Source of the DNA: a virus
Reading direction: 5' to 3' (one strand)
IMG/VR virus record: IMGVR_UViG_3300043466_003163
Coordinates: 24,590 to 88,589 of that record
Length of the DNA: 64,000 nt
The first letter of the stretch is position 1. The number at the start of each line of letters is the position of its first letter. Of this stretch, positions 44,578 to 52,333 are shown in pieces. The notes under the pieces were generated by a model. That model had not been told where the DNA came from. It saw nothing but the letters and a program-made list of their open reading frames with translations, and ran no database searches. Both the position numbers and the translations under genes were made by a program.

Positions 44578-45072
44578 ATGAAAACTATTTTAATTTTATT
44601 ATCTACTTTAACTTTAACATTTTTAAGTTATAGTCAAAAAAAATCTCTTTTTGAATGGCCTATAGTTGATGAGTCTATTGATATTTACGAAGCTAAAAAA
44701 GAGGGTTTTGCAATGTCATTTAATGAATCGAATTCTTACGTATATAGAGGTAAAGTAGATTTGAGTGAACTATATAGTATCGAATCAGACATTGAATTGG
44801 GTACGTCAACCGTTAACTACTTTTATTTTTTCGATATTAAAAAGAAAAAAGTTACTGTTTTAGAAAATCGTAATATGGTTTACAAATACAATAAATTAAA
44901 AGTTAAAGATAAAGAAGGTATATTAGTTTTTAAAAGAAAATATCGTAAAAATATCATTGAGATTCGTGTTGATTTAATAAATAATGTATTTCAAATATCA
45001 GAATACAATAAAAAATTAAAAATAAATAATGTTAGTGTTTCTTTAGATATTGCCTTTTACCCTAAAAAATAA
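44578..45072 (+). CDS. Exported hypothetical protein (164 aa)
   Basis: Signal peptide MKTILILLSTLTLTFLSYSQ followed by KKSLFEWPIVDES; the YSQ end is typical of flavobacterial export signals. Mature part is beta-rich (SYVYRGKVDLSELYSIESDI; VNYFYFFDIKKKKVTVLENR; IIEIRVDLINNVFQISEYNK). No family recognised. Own host-type promoter and terminator, so it is an independent, probably early gene acting outside the cytoplasm. Confidence 0.75.
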   Translation: MKTILILLSTLTLTFLSYSQKKSLFEWPIVDESIDIYEAKKEGFAMSFNESNSYVYRGKVDLSELYSIESDIELGTSTVNYFYFFDIKKKKVTVLENRNMVYKYNKLKVKDKEGILVFKRKYRKNIIEIRVDLINNVFQISEYNKKLKINNVSVSLDIAFYPKK

Positions 45073-45098
45073 AACCGATGATTACTCATCGGTTTTTT
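45065..45098. terminator. Bidirectional terminator shared by convergent genes
   Basis: Stem CCGATGA/TCATCGG (45075-45081, 45086-45092) with loop TTAC and A/T runs on both sides. It ends the exported-protein gene on the plus strand, and the stop codon of the minus-strand 58-aa gene is inside its loop. Confidence 0.85.
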
Positions 45099-45258
45099 CC
45101 ACTTCAGCAATTTCTAAGTCTCTATTTTTTAATTTTTCTAATTCTTGTGTGAAATACTCATTAAATTTTTTCTGAACAAATTTTTGTTCTGATTTAATTC
45201 TTTCTGTTCTAGCCCTAGATTTTTGTTTTTGATTTTTTCTATGTTTACTTTTTGGCAT
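45082..45258 (-). CDS. Basic small protein (58 aa)
   Basis: ATG at 45258 encodes MPKSKHRKNQKQKSRARTER, a helical middle (SEQKFVQKKFNEYFTQELEK) and an acidic end (EVEKTDE). The N-terminal 25 residues are about half basic. No known domain; similar short K/R-rich proteins with an MPKSKHRK-like start occur, as I recall, in other phages. Stop codon lies within the terminator hairpin. Confidence 0.7.
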   Translation of the reverse strand: MPKSKHRKNQKQKSRARTERIKSEQKFVQKKFNEYFTQELEKLKNRDLEIAEVEKTDE

Positions 45259-45318
45259 AATTAATATTTTTATAAGTAATAATAATGATATTTTACTACA
45301 ATGTCAATATTTATTAAT

Positions 45319-45720
45319 ATGAAATTTTTAGATATCTTATCAGAAAATACAAACATTTCTTTTAAAAATAAATGTAATATAACGATAATAAATTCCAAAG
45401 GAAAAGAAATTACCGTTGATTGTGAAATACCTAAAACACAGGAAGAGAAATCTATTGGATTAATGTATAGAGACAATCTTTGTGATAATTGTGGGATGTT
45501 TTATGATGAAGTTAATAGTGGTTTTTGGATGAAAAATGTTAAATTCCCATTAGATATGATTTTTGCAAAAAATGGTATTATAGTAGATATTAAAAAAGCA
45601 TTACCTAATGACCCAACAATTATTTCACCTTCAGAAGATTCTGATTGGAATTTAGAAGTTAATGAAGGTTTTTGTGAAAAAAATAATATATCTTTGGGGG
45701 ATAAAATCTATAGATCGTAA
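45319..45720 (+). CDS. DUF192 family protein
   Basis: Matches DUF192: CEIPKTQEEKSIGLMYRDNL, CGMFYDEVNSGFWMKNVKFP, LDMIFAKNGIIVDIKKALPN and a C-terminal NNISLGDKI strand. Start is ambiguous: ATG at 45301 or 45319. I choose 45319, since MKFLDILSE|N is a short version of the shared N-terminal segments and an AATATTTATTAAT element lies just upstream. DUF192 proteins are usually exported in bacteria and of unknown function. Confidence 0.75.
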   Translation: MKFLDILSENTNISFKNKCNITIINSKGKEITVDCEIPKTQEEKSIGLMYRDNLCDNCGMFYDEVNSGFWMKNVKFPLDMIFAKNGIIVDIKKALPNDPTIISPSEDSDWNLEVNEGFCEKNNISLGDKIYRS

Positions 45721-46715
45721 ATATCTGGATTCATCTCACCAAACTTTCTAACTAAAGAACCCGCTTTAGCATTCGCCTCATCTTCCCAAGGAGATCCTGT
45801 TTCACCTTCTTCTGGGTTACCTCTTAAATCGCCTCTACTATTTTGTTGATGGTGTACCATTTCATGTCCGATGGATCTAATAATATCCGCATCCGCCCTA
45901 TTTTTAGTTAAAATAGTTATTTTATTTTTATCTATGTTGTAATTACCCAAAGTATCTAATTCATCCCCACTATCAACCAAATCAACTTTAAAATCATCCC
46001 CTAATGAAAGTTCAGATTTGGCGAATTCAATAAAATCATCAATTACCCCTTCATTCATTATAGATATATTTTTTTCCTCAGATAGATTTTTAACAATTTC
46101 AGGTAATTTATTAAAAAATTGGGTTAGTACATAATCCATACTATTACCATCACTAACATTGAAATCTTTATCTAATAGTTTCATAATAACTATCCTATTT
46201 GATGGGTTATTACAAACACCAACCCTATATCCCTTATTTAAGACATCCCAATGAAAATAACAATTAAACCCCCTTAAAAAATCTGATGTTAGTTTTAATG
46301 ATTTAAATCTAAAATACCATTCACCTGAGTCACCCATTTCATCGTCATAACCTAATTCACCTGAGTCAACTAAGGTATTTAACCATTCATATATTATCTC
46401 ATGATAAAATTCATCGTAATCATATTGATATTGAGGTTTTTCTACTCTATAATAATAATAATCACCATCTTCGTCTTCTTCGTAATCCCAACCTAATTTT
46501 CTAAATTCATCTTCAGAATTTATTAGGTTTTGTGTCTCACTATCTAGTATACCTAAATCTTCCATTTCACCAATACTACCGAAACTAACTAATTCATCTG
46601 TTTTTTCTTCTATATAGAAACTGGATAATATGGTAGATACTATTTTATCTAGATAGTTTTTTAATTTAATATTTTCTACCTCTTCTTTTAAAATATGTTT
46701 TATAATTTTTTTCAT
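45708..46715 (-). CDS. Zinc metallopeptidase-like protein with targeting-like N-terminus
   Basis: N-terminus MKKIIKHILKE|EVENIKLKN belongs to the short class of the shared segment. A long acidic middle (YEEDEDGDYYYYRVEKPQYQ) precedes a second likely site (ISIMNE|GVID) and a C-terminal peptidase-like domain: ILTKNRADADIIRSIGHEMV with HEMVH (around residue 285), HHQQNSRG and a downstream Glu in WEDEANAKAG that could be the third zinc ligand. Intact HExxH suggests activity. Overlaps the next gene's coding end by ten bases on the same strand. Confidence 0.7.
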   Translation of the reverse strand: MKKIIKHILKEEVENIKLKNYLDKIVSTILSSFYIEEKTDELVSFGSIGEMEDLGILDSETQNLINSEDEFRKLGWDYEEDEDGDYYYYRVEKPQYQYDYDEFYHEIIYEWLNTLVDSGELGYDDEMGDSGEWYFRFKSLKLTSDFLRGFNCYFHWDVLNKGYRVGVCNNPSNRIVIMKLLDKDFNVSDGNSMDYVLTQFFNKLPEIVKNLSEEKNISIMNEGVIDDFIEFAKSELSLGDDFKVDLVDSGDELDTLGNYNIDKNKITILTKNRADADIIRSIGHEMVHHQQNSRGDLRGNPEEGETGSPWEDEANAKAGSLVRKFGEMNPDIYDL

Positions 46716-47188
46716 GCCCAACTGTATGAATTTATGAAATATTTGTTATCTGCAACACCTAAAACTTTAATTTTGTCTATACCGACTATAACATTTAATT
46801 TACTACCATTTTCCCACTCAACCATTAAATGATCCTCACCAAAAGTATATACTGTACTAATATTTCTAACCACACCTTTAGTTCCTGGTTCGATAGGGTT
46901 AGGATCATCAATCATTTCAACCATTTCTATAGTGTCTCCAGGAAGTGCCATACTACCATTACCATAGTTTTTCCTAATCCAATTCTTAATTAACCAAAAA
47001 AAATCTTCACTATCTATTTCTATCCCATAATTATTTACTAAGTCTAGTGAAATATCTTTTTTTGCAATGTTTAATAAATTTTCATAGAGATAAAAGTTTC
47101 CAAAGTTAGATGAATTATTAGGGTAGGTACCTCTATTGTAGTCTTTATTTAAAAAGTCTAATATTTTATTTAGGTATTCTTTTTTCAT
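46712..47188 (-). CDS. DUF4314-like protein with YLxKI-module start (158 aa)
   Basis: I start at MKKEYLNKILDFLNKD (ATG at 47188), which resembles the opening of the YLxKI module family found at 54-64 kb. The C-terminal ~70 residues fit DUF4314: LPGDTIEMVEMIDDPNPIEP, GTKGVVRNISTVYTFGEDHL and MVEWENGSKLNVIVGIDKIK. DUF4314 is a small beta-barrel of unknown function. Start and stop overlap neighbours by a few bases, indicating an operon with the peptidase gene. Confidence 0.6.
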   Translation of the reverse strand: MKKEYLNKILDFLNKDYNRGTYPNNSSNFGNFYLYENLLNIAKKDISLDLVNNYGIEIDSEDFFWLIKNWIRKNYGNGSMALPGDTIEMVEMIDDPNPIEPGTKGVVRNISTVYTFGEDHLMVEWENGSKLNVIVGIDKIKVLGVADNKYFINSYSWA

Positions 47189-47189
47189 T

Positions 47190-47831
47190 TTATAATGGAT
47201 TATATTCACCCATTTTAAACGGTTCTAAAATTGGATTAATTGCATGTAATGAATAACTACCATCTGGTCTATATTCAGCATAAACAAATTCCGCCCCCAA
47301 TACTTTATTACTACCATCAGCAGTATAAAAATAATCAGAAATAAATGGGTTGTATTTTATTTCTTCTGCTATACCTTTTAATGTAATTGGGTCATCAGGT
47401 AATTCTTGAACTACACCACCGACACCGACAACTTGTTCTCTATCAGCCATTTCACCTTCATCTCTAGTAGTTCTCATAATTTCATGATAACCAGGACTTA
47501 TATCGAAATTAATGTCACCCCCTAAAAGAATATCATTAGTATAACCTATAATCCCAGCTTTTTGATTCTTTCTACCCGTTTTAGTTCTACCATAAACCCC
47601 AAACGCACCATTCTTATTATGTTTTATATTATGTCTATTGGTGTGGAACCACACTTCCTTACCTATTAATTCAGGAGAATCACCTTCTAAATAACCATGT
47701 TGTGCTTTTGAAGCAACTACTGGATCTATCATATTTTCATGCCATGGTGGTGTTTCATTCAGTAAGTTACCTCTCATTTCCATAAGAAGATTTACTTTTT
47801 TAATATTATATTTTTTGTCTTTAGTTCTCAT
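47190..47831 (-). CDS. Hypothetical protein with processing-like sites (213 aa)
   Basis: N-terminus is basic (MRTKDKKYNIKKVNLLME|MR, then GNLLNE|TPPWHENM), with two sites fitting the protease rule in the first 30 residues. The mature part is mixed alpha/beta: GKEVWFHTNRHNIKHNKNGA, AGIIGYTNDILLGGDINFDI and VLGAEFVYAEYRPDGSYSLH. No domain recognised. Co-directional with the DUF4314-like gene, overlapping its longer possible start. Confidence 0.55.
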   Translation of the reverse strand: MRTKDKKYNIKKVNLLMEMRGNLLNETPPWHENMIDPVVASKAQHGYLEGDSPELIGKEVWFHTNRHNIKHNKNGAFGVYGRTKTGRKNQKAGIIGYTNDILLGGDINFDISPGYHEIMRTTRDEGEMADREQVVGVGGVVQELPDDPITLKGIAEEIKYNPFISDYFYTADGSNKVLGAEFVYAEYRPDGSYSLHAINPILEPFKMGEYNPL

Positions 47832-47855
47832 AATTTATAAATATAAAAATTTTCA

Positions 47856-48782
47856 TTAATGGTTATATATTCTATCACTTAATATATCATTAAAATAATT
47901 CCAATTAATGTCACCGTTTCCACCATATCTAAAATGTTTATCCGTATTAATACGTATTAGGTCTTCAGGAAAAAAATAATTACTTGTACCGTAATATCCA
48001 TCAGATTCTCTACTTTTTATGTCGTAAAATATATCATCAAAAGAACTTGGGTATCCACTTGATAAATAATCATCTAATAACTCCCCAAAATGTTCTGAAT
48101 TAACCAAATCACCAATTTCCACACTACCCCTATATTCAAAACCACTATTAGTAGTTATAAGTTTTCCAACAAAATTAGATAAATAATTTTCAACCCCATC
48201 TATAAAATCTGAATGTAGGTAATCTATATCTGCATGAAATTGAGCGTCTCCTGCAGCACAACCTATTTCAGTTCCATATTCCTCCTCAATAAATTCCATA
48301 AAATCTTCTTTACTACCTTCCCCATCTAAATCTTCTAAATATTTTTCTTTTAACATTTTCATGTTATCTGAATCAATTTTACTTATCAACCAAGAATCTG
48401 TATCAAAACAATCATAATCGTACCCATAATCATATTCACCATCAAAATAATCTTTTACCATTTTTCTAATATCATAATCTCTATCCTCATAAAATAAATT
48501 AGATAAATCTTCAGAATCTAATGTAAAATCAATGTAAAAAGGTGCCCTATTTTCGTGTTCTGTTAAATACTTATAAACAATATTATATTCTTTTTCGGAA
48601 CCCTCAAAGTCATCATCTGAGTCTAAATTTAAGTCTTTAAGTACCCCAAATATATTTGACGGATCAGCATCAAAAATATTAAATATTTTTTCATAAACTT
48701 TTTTAGGGAAAATATCATCTTTACGGTAATCTAAATCATCATTTTCTACCTCATCAAACTCTCTAAATAATATTCTTTTCAT
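47856..48782 (-). CDS. Acidic protein, paralogue of the gene at 23420 (308 aa)
   Basis: Starts MKRILFREFDE|VENDDLDYR, a degenerate version of the N-terminal segment. Extremely acidic with many Tyr/Asp. A module at ~90-155 (LDSEDLSNLFYEDRDYDIRK; MVKDYFDGEYDYGYDYDCFD) is similar to that of the 340-aa protein at 23420. Its later part has EYGTEIGCAAGDAQFHADID and VENYLSNFVGKLI. Function unknown. Overlaps the upstream gene's stop by four bases. Confidence 0.6.
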   Translation of the reverse strand: MKRILFREFDEVENDDLDYRKDDIFPKKVYEKIFNIFDADPSNIFGVLKDLNLDSDDDFEGSEKEYNIVYKYLTEHENRAPFYIDFTLDSEDLSNLFYEDRDYDIRKMVKDYFDGEYDYGYDYDCFDTDSWLISKIDSDNMKMLKEKYLEDLDGEGSKEDFMEFIEEEYGTEIGCAAGDAQFHADIDYLHSDFIDGVENYLSNFVGKLITTNSGFEYRGSVEIGDLVNSEHFGELLDDYLSSGYPSSFDDIFYDIKSRESDGYYGTSNYFFPEDLIRINTDKHFRYGGNGDINWNYFNDILSDRIYNH

Positions 48783-49363
48783 ATATTTGCGTAATCTATT
48801 AAATCAATTAATTCATTTTTTATAAATAAATAGTCATTTTCTGTTAATGTATCTGTAATATCATAACTAGTCTCACTATGTGCATCATGTATTTTTAACT
48901 TGTGCCATTTGATAAATTTTTTAAAACTATCCATATCATTTAAATCTACAATTTTTAATCCTGAATTCTCATTACGGAAATTTCTCATATCTATTTTATA
49001 AGAAGGGTAATTAGAAAATTGGAAAAACTCATCGAATAATATATTTGGTAGTCTATAAATAGTATTTTCTCTTTTTAAACCATACGAAATTAAATCATAG
49101 ACTTTTTCTGCACTTTCGTAGTCTAACCCAAATGAGTGTATAAGGTATTCCACAATAATTTCATTAAAATACCCACCTTTTTTTAATTGTATATTTATAC
49201 CACTTCTAGAATCAGGTTCTATAATCTTACCATCGGAACCCCAAATATTTGTTTTAACTTTACCATCATATAAATAAAATTCATCTCTAACTAAATCATA
49301 AACTTTATTTATAACTTTTTCGTTTGAGTATTCTAGAAGTATTCTTTTTATTTTTAATGACAT
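48779..49363 (-). CDS. Protein with short targeting-like N-terminus (194 aa)
   Basis: N-terminus MSLKIKRILLE|YSNEKVINK fits the short class. Body: VYDLVRDEFYLYDGKVKTNI, FNEIIVEYLIHSFGLDYESA and a C-terminal helix DYLFIKNELIDLIDY. The YLIHSFGLDYESAEKVYDLI stretch resembles the YGLTxxExxxVWxxY half of the module family. No enzyme motif. A TATATTTATAA stretch precedes it. Confidence 0.6.
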   Translation of the reverse strand: MSLKIKRILLEYSNEKVINKVYDLVRDEFYLYDGKVKTNIWGSDGKIIEPDSRSGINIQLKKGGYFNEIIVEYLIHSFGLDYESAEKVYDLISYGLKRENTIYRLPNILFDEFFQFSNYPSYKIDMRNFRNENSGLKIVDLNDMDSFKKFIKWHKLKIHDAHSETSYDITDTLTENDYLFIKNELIDLIDYANI

Positions 49364-49407
49364 TTAATTTTATTTATAAATATACTTTAAGATTAATAAA
49401 TTTTTTT

Positions 49408-49415
49408 TAAATTTG
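49408..49415 (+). promoter_or_regulatory. Host-type -7 box TAAATTTG
   Basis: TAAATTTG ends four bases before the ATG at 49420, with a CTTTAA about 20 bases upstream. Suggests a leaderless or nearly leaderless transcript. Confidence 0.55.
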
Positions 49416-49419
49416 TATT

Positions 49420-49692
49420 ATGGAAAGAAAAAAAGTTAAAAATGTAGTATTATCTTCTGAAGAGATTAAAAAAAGAGAGGAGAGTGGAGAAGAAAAAAAA
49501 TCTATATTCCTTAATTCAGGTAATGACACTAAAATAAGATGGGATAAAGTTAAAGGTATTAATGGTAAAATAGTTAGATTTAAAACTGGTGATAAAAATA
49601 GGAAGGAAGAATTAGATAAAAAAAAATACCGCCAATTATATGTAGGAATTGACGGTAATGATTTATATCTTTATTATGAAATTATAGAGTAA
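49420..49692 (+). CDS. Basic hypothetical protein (90 aa)
   Basis: Lys-rich start (MERKKVKNVVLSSEEIKKRE), then a compact beta part (TKIRWDKVKGINGKIVRFKT; YRQLYVGIDGNDLYLYYEII). No family recognised. Independent plus-strand gene in a minus-strand region, with a host-type promoter box directly in front; probably expressed early. Confidence 0.65.
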   Translation: MERKKVKNVVLSSEEIKKREESGEEKKSIFLNSGNDTKIRWDKVKGINGKIVRFKTGDKNRKEELDKKKYRQLYVGIDGNDLYLYYEIIE

Positions 49693-49693
49693 T

Positions 49694-50092
49694 TTATCTA
49701 GTTCTATTATTGTCTCTTTCTGAACTTACAGAATTATCTAAATCCTCTATTATAATGTCATTTGTATCTATAACCATTTGGTAAGCCTCTAAAGCATCTG
49801 CAATATGTTTAGACAATCTTTCATAAGATTGATTAGTCATACTAGATTTATTAGATTTATCTAAAATTCTTTCTAATTCTAACATAGTCTCCTCTAATTC
49901 TTCATTTAAATCTTTTAATGATCCAGTTAATTCATACGCATATTTAGTATAACTATAACCAGTTCCTTTAAACATACCACCTATACCTTTTATTGATGAA
50001 GCTAACCCCTCATCAACTTTAGAATTTTCAACTATTCTTTTAAGTTCAGAATTTGATAATTTTATTACCTTACCATTTTTTTTAATTTTCAT
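49694..50092 (-). CDS. Helical protein with variant targeting-like N-terminus (132 aa)
   Basis: N-terminus MKIKKNGKVIKLSNSELKRI then VENSKVDE|G is homologous in pattern to the long class (compare the protein at 38006), but the terminal site is V-D-E. The mature part is helical: LTGSLKDLNEELEETMLELE, RILDKSNKSSM and KHIADALEAYQMVIDTNDII. Function unknown. Preceded by TATATTTATAA. Confidence 0.55.
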   Translation of the reverse strand: MKIKKNGKVIKLSNSELKRIVENSKVDEGLASSIKGIGGMFKGTGYSYTKYAYELTGSLKDLNEELEETMLELERILDKSNKSSMTNQSYERLSKHIADALEAYQMVIDTNDIIIEDLDNSVSSERDNNRTR

Positions 50093-50154
50093 AATCTTTT
50101 TTTATTATAAATATATTATTTTAAATAAAAATTTTTTAATTAAATTTTTTTTTG

Positions 50155-50162
50155 TATATTTG
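50155..50162 (+). promoter_or_regulatory. Host-type -7 box TATATTTG
   Basis: TATATTTG within a T-rich region, 19 bases before the ATG at 50182. The -33 position holds a T run rather than a clear TTTG. Confidence 0.6.
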
Positions 50163-50181
50163 CATATAAAATTAAGTAATT

Positions 50182-50583
50182 ATGATTTTTAATTTCACAC
50201 AACCAAAAATAGAGGGAGATATTAAATGTAGTGGTGATTGCATGATTAGGGCTGTAACTAATATTAGTAAGGAAAACTATTCAAAGGTACATAAACTTAT
50301 GTATAATAATGGATGGAGAGCCTCACGTAAAAACTCTAAGGGTGATTGGGAATCCCACATTACTAAAACATTAAAGGAATTAGGAATTAATTATGAAAGA
50401 GTTTCATTTCCTGGTGTTAAAGGTGAAAAGCGTATGACAGCCAAAACTTTAGCAAAAATTGATCCTAATGGTCGATATATAATTAGGGTATCCAAACATG
50501 TTGCAGCTTTAGATAGTGGTAAATTGTTAGATACTTGGGATTGTTCAGATAAATGTATATATTTCGCATGGAAAATAAAATAA
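50182..50583 (+). CDS. Papain-fold-like cysteine protease or related (133 aa)
   Basis: Contains a possible Cys-His-Asp triad in the order of papain-fold enzymes: KCSGDCMIRAVTNISKENYS (C20), IRVSKHVAALDSG (His about 110) and LLDTWDCSD (Asp about 120). The GDCxxRA and H-x-A-x-x-x-x-G-x-x-x-D-x-W-D spacing resembles short phage and bacterial peptidase C39-like proteins. Substrate unknown. Host-type promoter in front; plus-strand early-type gene, overlapped at its end by the DUF6283-like gene. Confidence 0.55.
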   Translation: MIFNFTQPKIEGDIKCSGDCMIRAVTNISKENYSKVHKLMYNNGWRASRKNSKGDWESHITKTLKELGINYERVSFPGVKGEKRMTAKTLAKIDPNGRYIIRVSKHVAALDSGKLLDTWDCSDKCIYFAWKIK

Positions 50584-50768
50584 AAAAATGTTGTAAAGAA
50601 TGTCCTTGGGTTGTTAAAAATAAAAATAACGATTCGATCACTAGTCACTCAAAAAAGCTTAATAAAAGACATAATTGTCATATGTTAATTAAAAATAAAG
50701 ATATTAAATTATGGGATACATTCCCAAAATTCCAGTGTGTAGGTAATAAATTATTTTTAGATAATTAA
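50568..50768 (+). CDS. DUF6283-like Cys/His-rich protein (66 aa)
   Basis: From the ATG at 50568: MENKIKKCCKECPWVVKNKN, then KRHNCHMLIKNKDIKLW and FQCVGNK. The CCKECPWV and HNCHM elements match the small DUF6283 group that probably binds a metal through Cys/His. It overlaps the cysteine-protease-like gene by 16 bases in another frame, so the two are likely translated from one message. Confidence 0.65.
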   Translation: MENKIKKCCKECPWVVKNKNNDSITSHSKKLNKRHNCHMLIKNKDIKLWDTFPKFQCVGNKLFLDN

Positions 50769-51001
50769 TATCTACCTGAGATATATATAAATAAAACTTC
50801 AGGTATTTTAACACATTGAGTATGCCATCCGTTTCTATCGTAACACCCCATAACTTCTAAACTCCTAACTATATTTTTAATTTCTCTAGGGGCTTTAGCA
50901 GTCACATTTTCAATATATTGTTTATTGTATAATTTTTCTGAGTCATAATAAGACTCATTTAATATTTTTTTTAACTGATTTTCTGTTAAAATGATTTTCA
51001 T
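50765..51001 (-). CDS. Small protein with capsid-targeting-like N-terminus (78 aa)
   Basis: MKIILTENQLKKILNE|SYYDSE matches the middle class exactly, predicted cut after residue 16. The remaining 62 residues include a helix (KAPREIKNIVRSLEVMGCY) and a Cys/His pair (HTQC). No domain recognised. Three bases from the peptidoglycan-binding gene, same strand, and convergent with DUF6283. Confidence 0.65.
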   Translation of the reverse strand: MKIILTENQLKKILNESYYDSEKLYNKQYIENVTAKAPREIKNIVRSLEVMGCYDRNGWHTQCVKIPEVLFIYISGRY

Positions 51002-51003
51002 AG

Positions 51004-51789
51004 TTATACTGCTGCTTTATATCCATCACAATTATCTACACACCACTTACCAAATTCGAACATTCTCATTTGTTCTTTTGTTGGGTCTCTCATAGGCATT
51101 AAATTAATATATCCAGGTTTGAAGTATTTTCTACAACCTTCACAACTAAAATCATTTGATATTTTATCATCTTTTACCCATCCGATACAACCCTCAAAAC
51201 CTTTATAATCTGGTGCGGGTATTATAATGTGTTTTTTAACACAATCTTTAAGTATTTTACAATCAATCCCATCAATAATTTTTATAGGATCATATTCATC
51301 TCTTTCTTGCCATCTATCATCATCTCTTTCTTGCCATCTATCATCTTCTTTACAATCACACGATGGACAAAATTCATTTTTAGGTAGAGATTTACTATAC
51401 GCCAAAGTAGTACACATCGCCTTCCAAGTATTATAACCAACAATACCATCAACAACTAACCCATATTTACTTTGTAGACTTCTTTGGAATTCTTTTACTG
51501 CGTCTTCAGTATGACCTTTAAATATTCCATCACATCTTCTCCAGTCAGTGGCACAAAAATCAGTCATACCTCCACCACCATACTTGGAATTATATCCATG
51601 AACTGCTAAAATGTGTTGTATCATTTTAATTACATCTCCTGAAGATCCTTTAGCAGCAATTTTTCTTCTACATATTATATCACAAATTATATCACCTCTA
51701 GTGATTAAACCTAAATATGATTCATTTAATACATTTTTAACAATTTTTTTAAACTGAGTCTCAGTCAATCTATATACCTTTTTTTTCAT
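51004..51789 (-). CDS. Peptidoglycan-binding protein with capsid-targeting-like N-terminus
   Basis: Order: MKKKVYRLTETQFKKIVKNV then LNE|SYLG (cut after residue 24); a PG_binding_1 domain (residues ~45-130) with GSSGDVIKMIQHILAVHGYN, CDGIFKGHTEDAVKEFQRSL and VVDGIVGYNTWKAM; a Cys-rich stretch FCPSCDCKEDD; a tandem DDRWQERD repeat; and a C-terminal Cys module (IDCKILKDCVKKHIIIPAPD) shared with the protein at 55032. Lacks a hydrolase domain. Wall binding during or after DNA delivery is the obvious inference. Confidence 0.75.
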   Translation of the reverse strand: MKKKVYRLTETQFKKIVKNVLNESYLGLITRGDIICDIICRRKIAAKGSSGDVIKMIQHILAVHGYNSKYGGGGMTDFCATDWRRCDGIFKGHTEDAVKEFQRSLQSKYGLVVDGIVGYNTWKAMCTTLAYSKSLPKNEFCPSCDCKEDDRWQERDDDRWQERDEYDPIKIIDGIDCKILKDCVKKHIIIPAPDYKGFEGCIGWVKDDKISNDFSCEGCRKYFKPGYINLMPMRDPTKEQMRMFEFGKWCVDNCDGYKAAV

Positions 51790-51790
51790 T

Positions 51791-52069
51791 TTAAATAAAT
51801 AAATTTATGTCATCATCATCTTCATATTCTGTACCTACATTAGTTAACCATTGATCAAATAAAGTGGCGTATTCTTCATCAGTCATTCCTTCTTTAATCT
51901 CACCCAACCAAGATTCGAATTCTTCTAGTTGTAAAGGAGATAAATCACCCCAACCAAATTTAAATTTCATTATATATAATACATTATCCTCATCTATTAA
52001 AGATTCACCTAATAATTTTTTATTTGCTTCAAAAATAAACCTTCTTTTCATTTTAAGTAATCTACTCAT
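51791..52069 (-). CDS. Small acidic protein with targeting-like N-terminus (92 aa)
   Basis: N-terminus MSRLLKMKRRFIFEANKKLL then GE|SLIDED; the basic amphipathic start ends in L-G-E, a permissible protease site. Body: YIMKFKFGWGDLSPLQLEEF, ESWLGEIKEGMTDEEYATLF, with an acidic C-terminus. Function unknown. Preceded by TATATTTATTAATA. Confidence 0.55.
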   Translation of the reverse strand: MSRLLKMKRRFIFEANKKLLGESLIDEDNVLYIMKFKFGWGDLSPLQLEEFESWLGEIKEGMTDEEYATLFDQWLTNVGTEYEDDDDINLFI

Positions 52070-52134
52070 AATTAATTTTTATTAATAAATATAAAAAAAC
52101 TGCTAAAAAATTTTTTTATTTAAAAAATTATTTT

Positions 52135-52142
52135 TATATTTG
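52135..52142 (+). promoter_or_regulatory. Host-type -7 box TATATTTG
   Basis: TATATTTG, 19 bases before the ATG at 52162; same spacing to the start codon as at 44551 and 50155. The -33 position is a T run. Confidence 0.6.
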
Positions 52143-52161
52143 TTCTATAAATCTAATAATT

Positions 52162-52314
52162 ATGATAGTAGAATCTTTTAGAAACCTTAATGGTACGGAC
52201 AGAAAAGTAATTAAGTTTGCTTTGTTTCCTTTATTTGTAAATGGTAAATTTGTTTGGTTAAAACGTGTGGTTATCCATCAAGACTTTATTGATGGTGAAT
52301 GGGTAGATTTATAA
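52162..52314 (+). CDS. Small plus-strand protein (50 aa)
   Basis: ATG at 52162: MIVESFRNLNGTDRKVIKFA, LFPLFVNGKFVWLKRVVIHQ, ending DGEWVDL. It reads as a small beta hairpin domain; FPLFVNGKFVWLKRV followed by a Q-x-x-x-DGEWVD end looks like short phage proteins seen near early regions. Own host-type promoter and strong terminator make it a convincing independent gene. Function unknown. Confidence 0.7.
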   Translation: MIVESFRNLNGTDRKVIKFALFPLFVNGKFVWLKRVVIHQDFIDGEWVDL

Positions 52315-52333
52315 TTAACTATTAAAATATTGA

